DNA of 64,000 nucleotides from Candidatus Wallbacteria bacterium (GTDB taxonomy: Bacteria > Muiribacteriota > JAQTZZ01): positions 10,869 to 74,868 of the forward strand of contig JAQTZZ010000015.1 in NCBI GenBank assembly GCA_028687545.1. The letters run 5' to 3'. Shown in pieces: positions 8,546-17,373 of the stretch (the stretch's first letter is position 1; the number at the start of each line of letters is the position of its first letter). A model generated the notes under the pieces. The model worked only from the letters and a program-made list of their open reading frames with translations. It was not told where the DNA came from and made no database searches. Both the position numbers and the translations under genes were made by a program.

Positions 8546-10130
8546 TCGATATCGGCGGTTTTCTCCGCATTAAAATCAGGGTGGCATCATCTGCCTGATC
8601 GGCAGTGCCGCAGGAAATCCTGAAATACTGTTTGAAATCATCGATGGTCTGGTTGAGAGGTTTTTCCTTCTGGTAGTTTTCCTGGAAAAACTGCTTGATG
8701 CCGGCTTCGCCGAACATGCCGCCATCGCTTTGGCGGGCTTCAGAGATGCCGTCAGTGTATAAAATGAGCAGGTCCTCATAGTCGATCTGGATTTCCTGGC
8801 TATGATAACTTGCTTCATCGAACAGACCCAGGATCATGTCCCCTGTCTTCAGTTCCTGGAACTGGCCTTTCTTCAACAGCAGCGGATAATTGTGCCCTGC
8901 ATTGGAAAAATAAAATTTTCCGTTATCGCTGTCCAGTATGCCCATGAAGAGGGTTACGAACATATTCCTGGCTGAGTGCTTGAGCAGGTAATCGTTGAGG
9001 TCCTGGAAGACTTTTTCCGGGGAGCCGAGTACATGAAGCTGTGCGGCATAGCAGATAATGCTTCTGATCATTACCATCAGCAGGGAGGCAGGTACGCCTT
9101 TACCCGAGACATCCCCGATCAGCAGCGCGCGCTGGTGATTGTCCAGCTCAAGAAAATCGAAATAATCCCCACCAACCGAATAGCAGGGCTGATAGAAGAA
9201 AGTCGCCTCCACATCATGGAGATCAGGATTCTGCGCGGGCAGCAAGTTGATCTGGATTTCCCTGGCGATCGCCAGCTCTTTGGAAAGCCGTTCTTTTTCC
9301 AGCAGTTCATGCGACATCTTGAAGCGTTCAATCGTGCCTGAAACCTGGGATGCGATGATTTCCAGAAGTCGTCTGTCGTCGTCATTGAAAGGGGTTAAAT
9401 CCTGCTTGTCAGTCACATTGATGATGGCTGCCACTTCGTTCTTGACCAGGATCGGTACAGACAGGAAGGAATTGGTAGTGTAATAGGACTTCTGATCCTC
9501 ATCTTCTTTGGGCCAGTTGAGTTTGCTGATATCACGCAGCATCAGGGAACTCTTGCGCCTGATAATTTCTCTGGTGACGCGGCCCCGGTATTTGATCTGG
9601 AAATTTTCCACCTTTTTCTGGTCTGAACCAATCGTACCCTTGACCAGCAGATCGCGCCCTTCCTCCTGGAGGAGTACTACCGAAGCCCTCTGGCATTTCA
9701 ATACTCTTGTAATCACGTCCACCAGCATTTTCAACAGTTCGTCCACGATGAAGGTAGTCTTGATGTTTTCTTCAAAGGCATGGATCGTGGAGAGCTCCTG
9801 GTCCTTCTTGAACAGTTCGTTGTTGATGTTCTTGACGATCTCCCTGAGTTTCAGGGCTTCCTCGGCGTTTTTCAGGCGGAAGACGATTTCCCTGGGACCG
9901 TGTGCCTTGGTGATGATTTCGAGCGGGACCAGGTTGTGGAGAAAATCCAGGTCACCGGTTTCCGAATAGATGACAATGTCTTCAAATTTGCCGGAAAGTT
10001 CCGGAAGTTCCTCTTCGCTGATCAGGGCGATACCGTCACCTTTGCGGTGCTTGCCGAGTGGTTTGTTGCGGATTCCCGTCTGTGAAAGGAGAGTTGAAAG
10101 CTGAAAAGTTTTCGGGGATAGATAAAACAT
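8538..10130 (-). CDS. GAF-domain PP2C/SpoIIE-type serine phosphatase (RsbU-like)
   Basis: 530 residues. The N-terminal ~100 residues form an unassigned domain that resembles an anti-sigma or regulatory module (EDIVIYSETGDLDFLHNLVPL). A GAF sensor domain spans about 130-275 (FIVDELLKMLVDVITRVL ... FLSVPILVKNEVAAIINV). A coiled segment then leads into a SpoIIE-type phosphatase with IQINLLPAQ, the metal-binding GGDYFDF, IGDVSGKG, LYTDGISEA and a terminal ADDATL. All metal-binding aspartates appear present, so it should be active, probably on an anti-sigma-factor antagonist; no such partner gene lies nearby. The start follows the trpS stop by 2 bp with an AAGGT ribosome-binding site. Confidence 0.9.
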   Translation of the reverse strand: MFYLSPKTFQLSTLLSQTGIRNKPLGKHRKGDGIALISEEELPELSGKFEDIVIYSETGDLDFLHNLVPLEIITKAHGPREIVFRLKNAEEALKLREIVKNINNELFKKDQELSTIHAFEENIKTTFIVDELLKMLVDVITRVLKCQRASVVLLQEEGRDLLVKGTIGSDQKKVENFQIKYRGRVTREIIRRKSSLMLRDISKLNWPKEDEDQKSYYTTNSFLSVPILVKNEVAAIINVTDKQDLTPFNDDDRRLLEIIASQVSGTIERFKMSHELLEKERLSKELAIAREIQINLLPAQNPDLHDVEATFFYQPCYSVGGDYFDFLELDNHQRALLIGDVSGKGVPASLLMVMIRSIICYAAQLHVLGSPEKVFQDLNDYLLKHSARNMFVTLFMGILDSDNGKFYFSNAGHNYPLLLKKGQFQELKTGDMILGLFDEASYHSQEIQIDYEDLLILYTDGISEARQSDGGMFGEAGIKQFFQENYQKEKPLNQTIDDFKQYFRISCGTADQADDATLILMRRKPPISNE

Positions 10131-10132
10131 AG

Positions 10133-11122
10133 TCAGACCTTAAATCCTATTTTCATGGCGTCCCTGACTTCAGCCAGAGTGGCTTCAGCAACAATCCGGG
10201 CTTTTTTGTTGCCAGCTTCGATTATTTCTCGGAGAAGAGCGGGATTTTCCATCAGTTTTTTGCGCCTGTCCCTGATCGGGGTGATGAAAGAGCTGATCAT
10301 TTGATTGAGGTTTTTCTTGCATTGCACGCAGCCGATTTTAGCAGCGCGGCAATCGGCTTCGATGCCGGAAACCGCAGCACAGTTGAAAATTTTCTGATAG
10401 GAAAAAACTGAGCAGACTTCAGGATGCCCGAGGTCCGTTTTTTTGATCCTGGCCGGGTCAGTCACCATGTTTCTCACTTTTTCCCAGAGCTGGTCCTCTT
10501 CTTCGGAGAGCAAAATGGAGTTGTTGTAACTCTTGCTCATCTTGCGGCCGTCAAGGCCTAGCAGCAGCGGAATTTCGGTGAGTTTTTCCTTGGGCTCAAC
10601 GAAAACCTCGCGGTTGAATAGGAAGTTGAAGCGTCTGACAATCTCGCGGGTCAGCTCCAGGTGGGGAAGCTGGTCCTTGCCGATCGGGACAGTGTCCGCT
10701 TTGTAGAGGATGATGTCAGTAGTCATGAGTACAGGATATCCCAGCAGTCCATAAGTGACATTCGGGCCGAGATCGAGCTGGGCGATCTGGTCCTTGTAAG
10801 TGGGGCAGCGCTCCAGCCAGGAAACCGGTGTTACCATGGAAAGCAGCAGATGCAGTTCCGAATGGGCAGGAACTGCAGACTGTAGAAAGATCACTGATTT
10901 CTGAGGGTCGATGCCGCAGGCCAGATAATCGAGCGCGAGGTCTACTGAATGGCAGCATACATCCTTTTTTTCAGCGTTTTCTGTGAGCGCGTGCAGGTCG
11001 GCGATTTCAAAGAAGCAGTCATATTCAGGCATCTGTTTAAGCCAGTTTTCAAGCGCACCGAAATAATGGCCTATGTGGAGCTTGCCGGTCGGTCTCATGC
11101 CCGAGAGGATTCTACCTTTCAT
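10133..11122 (-). CDS. trpS: Tryptophan-tRNA ligase
   Basis: Class I aminoacyl-tRNA synthetase charging tRNA-Trp, 329 residues, the usual bacterial length. The HIGH signature is intact (residues 16-19, in PTGKLHIGHY) and KMSKS is at 194-198. Other family blocks are ADLHALT, VPAHSEL, the GPIGKDQ-equivalent VPIGKDQLPHLELTREI, and the C-terminal IGCVQCKKNL. It is the first gene of the minus-strand run trpS - phosphatase - hflX - HAD. A GGAG ribosome-binding site precedes the ATG. Confidence 0.97.
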   Translation of the reverse strand: MKGRILSGMRPTGKLHIGHYFGALENWLKQMPEYDCFFEIADLHALTENAEKKDVCCHSVDLALDYLACGIDPQKSVIFLQSAVPAHSELHLLLSMVTPVSWLERCPTYKDQIAQLDLGPNVTYGLLGYPVLMTTDIILYKADTVPIGKDQLPHLELTREIVRRFNFLFNREVFVEPKEKLTEIPLLLGLDGRKMSKSYNNSILLSEEEDQLWEKVRNMVTDPARIKKTDLGHPEVCSVFSYQKIFNCAAVSGIEADCRAAKIGCVQCKKNLNQMISSFITPIRDRRKKLMENPALLREIIEAGNKKARIVAEATLAEVRDAMKIGFKV

Positions 11123-11151
11123 CTATGGCTCCTGAAATTAATCTGGAAAAA

Positions 11152-11160
11152 AGTATATCA
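11152..11160 (-). promoter_or_regulatory. Extended -10 promoter for the trpS operon
   Basis: On the minus strand TGATATACT (TGn plus TATACT) lies about 30 bp upstream of the trpS ATG. The -35 region is weak (TTATAA, 17 bp further upstream), which suits an extended -10 promoter. Confidence 0.5.
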
Positions 11161-11225
11161 GAAAAGGGGGACTTATAAAACAAATAATCAAAGTCGCCAG
11201 TAAAATCAGTTCTGCTGAAGTATTT

Positions 11226-11243
11226 TGTAACAACAATGTAACT
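11226..11243 (-). promoter_or_regulatory. Pair of TGTTACA-like heptamers between trpS and a clostripain gene
   Basis: On the minus strand AGTTACA (11237-11243) and TGTTACA (11226-11232) lie as direct repeats 11 bp apart. They resemble the four-heptamer array upstream of the STAND regulator at 31201-31257. A shared winged-helix regulator could bind both, but two short motifs could also match by chance. Confidence 0.35.
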
Positions 11244-11307
11244 GGAAATATTGTGTTTTCAGCGGATATTTAAAACAGAGAGAACCAGATTCTGCAGGAG
11301 GGATTTT

Positions 11308-12570
11308 GTGAGAATTTTGAGCATATATTTTTTCCTGTTTTGGGCGGGGATTGTTTTTTCGAGCGAAAAAGAGTGGACATTCATGGTTTTCCTGAATGGG
11401 GATAATAATCTGGAATCATTTGCGATCCAGGATTTCAATGAAATGGAAAAAACAGGGTCAGGAGAAAATCTGAATCTTGTAGTTCAGTTTGACCGCTGTG
11501 AATGGTACGACGATTCAAACGGAAACTGGACAGACACCCGAAGGTATTATGTGGAAAAGGACAGCGATGAGAGTCTGATTTCATCTCCGGAACTGGAAAA
11601 CCTGGGAGAAGTGGACATGGGGTCTTCTGAAGAACTGGTGAAATTTGTGGAATGGGCGAAAACAGAATATCCAGCCCGCCATTACTGTCTGGTGCTGTGG
11701 GATCATGGGGACGGCTGGAGAAATGAAGCTGAAAAAAGATATTCCTGTCTGCACAAGGGAATCTCAATTGACATCACCAGTTCATCCCGGATCGACACTC
11801 CGGCTCTGGGAGAGGCAGTGAAAAAGATCAGCGATGTTTTGGGGCAAAAGCTTGATCTGGTGGTTTTTGATGCCTGCCTGATGCAGATGATGGAAATTGC
11901 AGCCGAATTAGAGCGATCTGCGGCCATCATGATCGGTTCAGAGCACACTGAACCCGGGGAAGGAATACCGTATGACCGGATTCTTCCCGCCTTTCTGGAA
12001 GGCAAGTCAGCCCGTGAATGTTCAGTTTCGATAGTCAGGGAATACATCAATTTTTACAAAGAGCAGGCGCAGGAAAGTTATTCCGGCAACTGGTGGCTGG
12101 AAGCCACATATTCGGCGATTGATCTCGGTAAATACAAAGGTCTGCGGGAAGCAACAGATAGACTGGCTCAAGTGCTCTCGGATAATCTGCCTGAAGTGAA
12201 AGCTGAGATTCTGAAAGTGCAGCAGAAGGTGCAGAGATACGACATGAACGATTACATTGATTTATATCATTTCGCTTATCTGCTAAACGGCATCGGGAAT
12301 CAGAAAATCAGGGACGCCTGTTCCGGGGTAATCGATTATTTCAAGGATTCCGGAATCGTGATTGCCAACGGGTACAATGAAACCCGGGTGAAAAATTCAT
12401 ATGGCATTGCCGTGTGGTTCCCTCTTTATACCAGGTATATCCCGAATTTTCCTGTTTCACTTCAGATCCCGTTCTCGGATGAATTTGCAGCCAGTTACGC
12501 AAGATTGAAGCTGGCGCAGGACGGCAGATGGGATGAAATGCTTGCCGCATATCATAAAAAAGCGGAATAA
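11308..12570 (+). CDS. Secreted clostripain-family (C11) cysteine peptidase
   Basis: A 420-residue exported C11 peptidase. I chose the GTG at 11308 because CAGGAGGGA sits 5-6 bases before it and it opens directly into a signal peptide (residues 1-18); the frame extends further upstream but without these features. The core has WTFMVFLNGDNN at 23-34, H133 in LWDHGDGW and C190 in VVFDACLMQ. The usual WGHG is WDHG here, with histidine kept. It is a paralogue of the genes at 521 and 15986, closest in length to the latter. It stands alone between divergent trpS and the downstream cyclase, which has its own promoter. Confidence 0.92.
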   Translation: MRILSIYFFLFWAGIVFSSEKEWTFMVFLNGDNNLESFAIQDFNEMEKTGSGENLNLVVQFDRCEWYDDSNGNWTDTRRYYVEKDSDESLISSPELENLGEVDMGSSEELVKFVEWAKTEYPARHYCLVLWDHGDGWRNEAEKRYSCLHKGISIDITSSSRIDTPALGEAVKKISDVLGQKLDLVVFDACLMQMMEIAAELERSAAIMIGSEHTEPGEGIPYDRILPAFLEGKSARECSVSIVREYINFYKEQAQESYSGNWWLEATYSAIDLGKYKGLREATDRLAQVLSDNLPEVKAEILKVQQKVQRYDMNDYIDLYHFAYLLNGIGNQKIRDACSGVIDYFKDSGIVIANGYNETRVKNSYGIAVWFPLYTRYIPNFPVSLQIPFSDEFAASYARLKLAQDGRWDEMLAAYHKKAE

Positions 12571-12574
12571 CAAT

Positions 12575-12603
12575 TTGTCATAACGGCCCTGAAATGTTAA
12601 AAT
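12575..12603 (+). promoter_or_regulatory. Promoter of the HAMP-GAF-GGDEF gene
   Basis: TTGTCA (12575-12580), 17 bp spacing, and TAAAAT (12598-12603) preceded by an extended-10 TG (12595-12596). This is a near-consensus sigma-70-type promoter placed 34 bp before the ATG. Confidence 0.72.
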
Positions 12604-12636
12604 CCTAAAAAAACAAACGGAAAAGTCAGGTTTTCT

Positions 12637-14685
12637 ATGCAGAAGTCACTGGGCCTTAAAATCACGGCGCTCTTCCTGGGTCTGATCGTGCTGCCCCTGC
12701 TGGTGACATATTTCATTACTGATCAGGAAATCAAGAAGATCACGCGAGCGGAAAACAGGAATAAGCTGATGCTCGCATATCGCATGGTCAACAACTTCCT
12801 GGAATCCAGAAAATCCCAGATGCAGGTCAAGGTCAGAAATACGGCTGAAAAACTCAGCTACTGCGATACATTTGAGAACAGTCTCAAGAGCCTGCAAAAG
12901 GATAATGAATTTACGGGTGTAGTTCTTTTCGACGGCAGCAGTGAAATTTCTCTGGGAGAGAAAATCACACTGCCTGAGGGCCTCTCAAGCGCTCTGCTCA
13001 GGATGTCGGAGCTGGAGCAATGGAAAAGCCTGCTTCTCTGCTGCAGCGACTCCCTTCTCCTGGTCGGCGTCTCTCCGGTCACCAGAAGCGGCAAACCCAA
13101 CGCCACACTTGTCTGTATTAACAGACTGGCTTCCGACTTTCTGGATCCATTTTTCGAAATCACCAAGATCCAGATCCTGATTTACAACCAGTCAGGAAAA
13201 GCGCTGGCTACTACTCTCTTCAGTTATTCCGGAACCAGGTATCTGGACGAGAAACTCGCTTCTGAGGTGAAATCAGAAGTGGATGCTCAAGGATTCGTAG
13301 TGAAATCCCGGAAAATCCTCAACGAGCGTTATCTGGCCGGTTTTGACAAGATGCAGATCACTGACGGCAGATTATACATTATGGCAGGATTGCCTGGCAT
13401 CGCAATCAGCACCACAGACACCCTGCTTTTGAATCATCTTCTGCTGATTACCGCAGTAGCCATTACCCTTGCCATCATCGTGGCTTTCCTCCTCTCCAGA
13501 AACATAGTGGTGCCTCTGCGCATCTTCTCCCACACTGCCAGGACCATTGCTGACGGGAACTTTGACTGCCGCATCAAAATGCGCAGAAAAGACGAGATTG
13601 GAGTGCTGGTCTCGTCCTTCAATGAAATGGCGGGTAAACTAAAGGACAGCTACGATAACCTCAATCGTAAAATCTATGAAATCACAACTCTCTACAAGAT
13701 CGCGCAGCTCGTGAATTTTGAAAACAACAGTGAGACTCTTCTGAAAAAAATACTGGCTGAAACATGTATTGCGCTCAAGTCCGAGAAAGCCTCCATCTAT
13801 CTTTTAAATCCCCAGACCGATGAACTGGGGATGCGGATGGTGTTCGGAGTGCCTGAGGGGATGATCAAGCAGAGGGTTTTTCTGCACCTTGGTGAAGGAA
13901 TCGCAGGCAAAGTCCTGAAGGAAGGTGAAGGGATCATCATCAACGAAGGCGAACATCACCCGCTGTTCAAAAAGCCGGAGAACACAGATGTCAAGTTCGA
14001 GATCCGGAATCTGATGTGCGTGCCCCTGAAAATGAAAGACAGCGCTTTCGGAGTGCTGAACGTCACCAACACCAAAGAAGCGAGCGTATACACAGAAAGC
14101 GATTTCAATCTGCTGACAGCGATCGCCTCGCAGGTTGCGATCAATATCGAGAACACCAAGTTGTACGAATTGTCAGTGACCGATGGGCTGACCCGGCTTC
14201 ACGTTCATCGTTACATGCAGGTGAGGCTGGAAGAAGAGATGGTGCGGGCCAGGAGATACAAGCATCAGCTTTCCTTCCTGCTGATGGACATCGATTTTTT
14301 CAAGAAATTCAACGATACTTACGGCCATCAGACAGGCGACCTGGTACTGAAGGCTGTAGCTGAAGCGGTTAACATCACTGTCCGGCAGAATGTGGATATC
14401 ACGGCCCGCTATGGAGGCGAGGAATTCGCTGTGATCGCCCCGGAATGCAACAGCACGGACGCAGTGAATCTCGCAGAACGCATCCGCAAGCGGATCGAGG
14501 AGACACCTCTCAAAACCAGCAGATACGGCGAACTGAAGATTACGCTCAGTATCGGAGTAGCCACTTATCCGGTCAACTCGCTGAGCAAGTCCGATCTGAT
14601 CGCTGCAGCGGACGAAGCTTTGTACAAAGCCAAGCACGAAGGCAGGAACAGGGTCTGTCTGAGCACCGCCACTATCGACGGCTGA
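12637..14685 (+). CDS. Membrane diguanylate cyclase: sensor - HAMP - GAF - GGDEF
   Basis: 682 residues. One membrane segment at 8-26 and another near 266-288 enclose a ~240-residue extracytoplasmic sensor of the double-Cache type (inferred from layout). A HAMP linker follows (RNIVVPLRIFSHTARTIADG), then a GAF domain at about 355-510 (VPEGMIKQRVFLHLGEGIAGKVL ... LMCVPLKMKD), then GGDEF at about 515-675 with active-site GGEEF near 593-597 and FLLMDIDFFKKFNDTYGH. The product would be cyclic-di-GMP. The product-inhibition I-site, normally RxxD five residues before GGEEF, reads QNVD, so feedback inhibition is probably lost. A glycosyltransferase gene starts 20 bp downstream and probably shares its transcript. 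Confidence 0.93.
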   Translation: MQKSLGLKITALFLGLIVLPLLVTYFITDQEIKKITRAENRNKLMLAYRMVNNFLESRKSQMQVKVRNTAEKLSYCDTFENSLKSLQKDNEFTGVVLFDGSSEISLGEKITLPEGLSSALLRMSELEQWKSLLLCCSDSLLLVGVSPVTRSGKPNATLVCINRLASDFLDPFFEITKIQILIYNQSGKALATTLFSYSGTRYLDEKLASEVKSEVDAQGFVVKSRKILNERYLAGFDKMQITDGRLYIMAGLPGIAISTTDTLLLNHLLLITAVAITLAIIVAFLLSRNIVVPLRIFSHTARTIADGNFDCRIKMRRKDEIGVLVSSFNEMAGKLKDSYDNLNRKIYEITTLYKIAQLVNFENNSETLLKKILAETCIALKSEKASIYLLNPQTDELGMRMVFGVPEGMIKQRVFLHLGEGIAGKVLKEGEGIIINEGEHHPLFKKPENTDVKFEIRNLMCVPLKMKDSAFGVLNVTNTKEASVYTESDFNLLTAIASQVAINIENTKLYELSVTDGLTRLHVHRYMQVRLEEEMVRARRYKHQLSFLLMDIDFFKKFNDTYGHQTGDLVLKAVAEAVNITVRQNVDITARYGGEEFAVIAPECNSTDAVNLAERIRKRIEETPLKTSRYGELKITLSIGVATYPVNSLSKSDLIAAADEALYKAKHEGRNRVCLSTATIDG

Positions 14686-14704
14686 AAAACTACCGGAGAT
14701 TCTA

Positions 14705-15775
14705 TTGCATAGCCTTAACTATCTCGGCCTGCTGCGTTCAGTCGTCTCCTGGGCCAGGATCGGCAGGGAAATCTGTGCGTCCCTGAATCATCTCTGCGAC
14801 CTTTCCATCGTGGAGCAGAAGGGACATCTGTACCAGCCTAACATCAAGCTGTCCCCGGAACTCGAAGCAGCGCTGAAAAAAGAACGGAATCTCGAAGCTG
14901 AACTTGCTTTCATCATGCCCCTTTTCTACGACAGGTTGGAAGCCAGGTTCAAGATCGGCGGCATGGTCTACGAGACGAGCGAGCTTCCAAAGCAATGGGT
15001 TGAGCGCATCAACAGGCATCTGAACCTGCTCTGGGTGCCCAATCAGTTCAACCGGAAACTCGCCGAGCGCTCAGGAGTTAAAATCCCGCTGCTGATAGCT
15101 CCATACGGGGTAAACAGGAAAAACTTCTACCCTCAGACTGCCCGGCCTGTGCGGGATAAATTTATTTTCGTGACTGTAGCCATGCCCCAGAAGCGGAAAG
15201 GGCTGCTGGAACTGATCAATTGTTTTTATCAGGCTTTTTCCGGCAGGGACGATGTGGAACTCAGAATCAAATTGCCTTACAGAACCGGCAAGTTCCATTT
15301 TGAGTACAGGGAAGGGGAGCTGGAGGCTAAAGTAAGGGACCACAGGGTCAAGATTATTGAAGAGCGGTTTCTGACTGACGACGGCTTGCGCGAATTTCTC
15401 TGGCAGGCTGATTGCTACGTGCAGCCCAGCCGCTCTGAAGGCTTGGGCATGGTGCTCCTGGAAGCCACAGCCTGCGGCCTGCCTGTAATCGCCTGCCCGT
15501 ATGGCGGACCTGCAGAATTTCTGGGTCCTGAGAACTCATTCCTGATCGATTATGAACTGCGTGAAGCCGGAGAGATTCAATATGAGAACAGCTCGGCTAC
15601 TGCAATCATTGCTGAACCGAAATGGGAAGAATTGACTCAGGCTTTGTGGAGCGCATCGCAGAACAGGGAACTCTGCTGCCAGAAAATGAGGAACGCGCAA
15701 GAAATGCTGCCGCATTTCGACTGGGACCTGACCGCAGGGAAACTGATAGCTGCAATCAATGGAGCTGATCGCTGA
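14705..15775 (+). CDS. Glycosyltransferase family 4 (group 1)
   Basis: 356 residues, GT-B fold. The C-terminal half has the retaining GT4 pattern: FVTVAMPQKRKGLLELINCF, then QPSRSEGLGMVLLEATACGLPVIACPYGGPAEFL, with the E-x7-E-like donor site in EGLGMVLLEA. The N-terminal half (WVPNQFNRKLAERSG, APYGVNRKNF) is typical of acceptor domains. The start is a TTG at 14705 with GGAGAT 4 bases before it; no ATG gives a plausible N-terminus. It follows the c-di-GMP cyclase by 20 bp. Acceptor and product (surface polysaccharide or glycoprotein) are unknown. Confidence 0.85.
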   Translation: MHSLNYLGLLRSVVSWARIGREICASLNHLCDLSIVEQKGHLYQPNIKLSPELEAALKKERNLEAELAFIMPLFYDRLEARFKIGGMVYETSELPKQWVERINRHLNLLWVPNQFNRKLAERSGVKIPLLIAPYGVNRKNFYPQTARPVRDKFIFVTVAMPQKRKGLLELINCFYQAFSGRDDVELRIKLPYRTGKFHFEYREGELEAKVRDHRVKIIEERFLTDDGLREFLWQADCYVQPSRSEGLGMVLLEATACGLPVIACPYGGPAEFLGPENSFLIDYELREAGEIQYENSSATAIIAEPKWEELTQALWSASQNRELCCQKMRNAQEMLPHFDWDLTAGKLIAAINGADR

Positions 15776-15808
15776 ACTTATCTATCTTGGTTAAGTTATT
15801 TACTCGAC

Positions 15809-15979
15809 TTTGGCAAATTTTCCAGATCATGCCGCTGAAACCCTTGTGGGGTGGCCAGGCGTAACTTATTTCTCGATCTGAGCCTTGCGAAGGAGAGAAA
15901 AAGTTATGCCAGGACAGGACCCGCCACAAATCGAGTTTTCCGAACAACCTTTGGCTGTACACCACAAAAATTTGCCAAA
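15809..15979 (-). repeat. 171-bp structured repeat, copy 1 (3' of a clostripain gene)
   Basis: The ends are perfect inverted repeats, TTTGGCAAATTT (15809-15820) and AAATTTGCCAAA (15968-15979). Inside are nested arms: CCTTGTGGGGTGGCC with GGACCCGCCACAA, and GGCGTAAC with GTTATGCC. A second copy of the same length lies at 17374-17544. It starts 6 bp after the stop codon of the minus-strand C11 gene, so it is probably transcribed as that gene's 3' untranslated region. No coding potential is seen. It may be a MITE-like element or a structured 3' RNA. Confidence 0.8.
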
Positions 15980-15985
15980 CTCAAG

Positions 15986-17188
15986 TTATTTATAATACTC
16001 TTGCAGCAGCCTGTCCCAGCCTGAAGTTTTCGAAAAGGGAAGATCCTCATAAGATTTCAAGTATCTGTTTCCGGTTTCCGGGAAGTAGATCGACATCCCG
16101 GTAGCATCCTCGTTTTCATCGCCAACGTGGCCACCGTAGATTACAGCTTTGCCGTAATCAAAACGCGCGGCCTGGATCTTTTCCACAAGCACATCGTCTG
16201 AATTGCATCTTTTCTCAAGCAGCTGCAGGAAAAAACCAAGATCTATATAATCAGATTCAGAGAACCAGAGTGAATCATGCCTGGCTCCTGCAAGGGCAGT
16301 TTTAAATTTCCCCATGTTTCCAGTAAGTTCCAGGGCCAGATCCGCAATGGACGATTCCACGGCCCTGATCCGGCTTTCGTCGATCGCGGATTTGGTAACA
16401 TCGTACCATTTGGCTGGATAGAAGGAGCAATATTTTTCTGCGAACAACAATGCCAGGTCGCGACCTCCGGCTTCCGGAGTGAGTGAGGAAAAAATTGAGC
16501 AGAGCGGGTCGCCGTCGTCCGGTTCGATCTCCTCGGAATATGCCAGATAATCTACGCTGTCCTTGAACTGATAAGCCACTTCCAGCATTCCCATCAGGCA
16601 GGCGTCGAAATCCAGCACATCGATTTTTTTACCTAGGCTGTCAGTAATCTCTGAAAATGCAGATTTCAGTTCTGCAAGAGTCAAAGTATCGCGGTCAGTG
16701 TCGTCGCTGCAGACATCGCGCGATTTCGGCGGATAAACATATGGCTTCCAGCCGTGGCCGTGGCCCCAGATGATCAGGCAGTATTTCTCTGCCGGGAACA
16801 TGGCTGCATATTTTTTTACGAAGCCGGTGAGCGTAGCCGGATCTCCCATGTCCGGTTCTGCAATATCTTCCAGTACGGGTGAAATCACTGTGCCATCGTC
16901 CCCGACCTGTGTGGTGTCAGTATCTTTAATCACATGAAAGACTTTGCCGCCTGTCCAGTCGCCGTTGCTTGTGTTTTCCCCTGGAATGCGGTCCACGAGA
17001 GCCACCATGTCCATCCAGTCGTTTGATCCGACTTTCTCCAGCTGGTTCAGGCCGCGGAATGTTGCTCCTTCCAGGTTGCAGTCTCCGTTCATATAGACGA
17101 ACACTGTCCAGGCCCTGCCCTCTGCAGACAGCTGTCCGGCCAACCGTAAAATGATCATGAAAATGATGATACTTCTCAGTTTAAGCAT
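15986..17188 (-). CDS. Secreted clostripain-family (C11) cysteine peptidase
   Basis: 400 residues with a signal peptide at 1-22. The C11 opening WTVFVYMNGDCNLEG is at 27-41, the catalytic H143 is in IIWGHGHGW, and the catalytic C197 is in LDFDACLMG; SEEIEPDDGDP follows as in other family members. It is the third C11 gene of the window. The ATG has a strong AGGGAGGGAA ribosome-binding site. The gene is bracketed by a 74-bp repeat 54 bp upstream of its start and a 171-bp repeat 6 bp after its stop. The neighbouring, unrelated gene at 17558-18175 has the same two flanks. Confidence 0.93.
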   Translation of the reverse strand: MLKLRSIIIFMIILRLAGQLSAEGRAWTVFVYMNGDCNLEGATFRGLNQLEKVGSNDWMDMVALVDRIPGENTSNGDWTGGKVFHVIKDTDTTQVGDDGTVISPVLEDIAEPDMGDPATLTGFVKKYAAMFPAEKYCLIIWGHGHGWKPYVYPPKSRDVCSDDTDRDTLTLAELKSAFSEITDSLGKKIDVLDFDACLMGMLEVAYQFKDSVDYLAYSEEIEPDDGDPLCSIFSSLTPEAGGRDLALLFAEKYCSFYPAKWYDVTKSAIDESRIRAVESSIADLALELTGNMGKFKTALAGARHDSLWFSESDYIDLGFFLQLLEKRCNSDDVLVEKIQAARFDYGKAVIYGGHVGDENEDATGMSIYFPETGNRYLKSYEDLPFSKTSGWDRLLQEYYK

Positions 17189-17215
17189 GATTCCCTCCCT
17201 GATTTACGTATTTCC

Positions 17216-17243
17216 ATTATGTCCGGAATCAGCGCCTGTTCAA
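17216..17243 (-). promoter_or_regulatory. Promoter of the third clostripain gene
   Basis: On the minus strand TTGAAC (17243-17238), 16 bp, then CATAAT (17221-17216), about 28 bp before the ATG. The -35 hexamer abuts the 74-bp repeat copy A, so the repeat may act as a promoter-proximal control element. Confidence 0.5.
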
Positions 17244-17316
17244 GTTACAATCTGCTGCGGCTCTTACGAACTTGTTCGTTAGAGCCGCACATCCACACTG
17301 CAAGTGTGGGAGCTGC
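17243..17316 (-). repeat. 74-bp hairpin repeat, copy A
   Basis: It begins AGTTACAATCTGCTGCGG and contains two hairpins: TGCGGCTCT...AGAGCCGCA enclosing ACGAAC TTG TTCGT, and CCACACT GCA AGTGTGG. A near-identical copy (B) is at 18233-18306. Copy A is 54 bp upstream of the clostripain start; copy B is 57 bp upstream of the next gene's start. Confidence 0.82.
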
Positions 17317-17324
17317 GCTAAAAG

Positions 17325-17350
17325 CAGAAAACCCCTGGCGGGGTTTTCTG
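17325..17350. terminator. Hairpin terminator between the two flank-repeat units
   Basis: CAGAAAACCCC, loop TGGC, GGGGTTTTCTG: an 11-bp perfect stem with A-rich and T-rich arms, lying between the Tyr-rich protein gene unit and the clostripain unit. It could separate their transcription in either direction. Confidence 0.65.
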
Positions 17351-17373
17351 AGTAAACTTCACTATTTATTTGC

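Noticed and set aside
7062-8573. Plus-strand frames across hflX and the HAD gene
   Set aside because: They are antisense shadows; the minus-strand proteins carry complete GTPase and HAD motifs.
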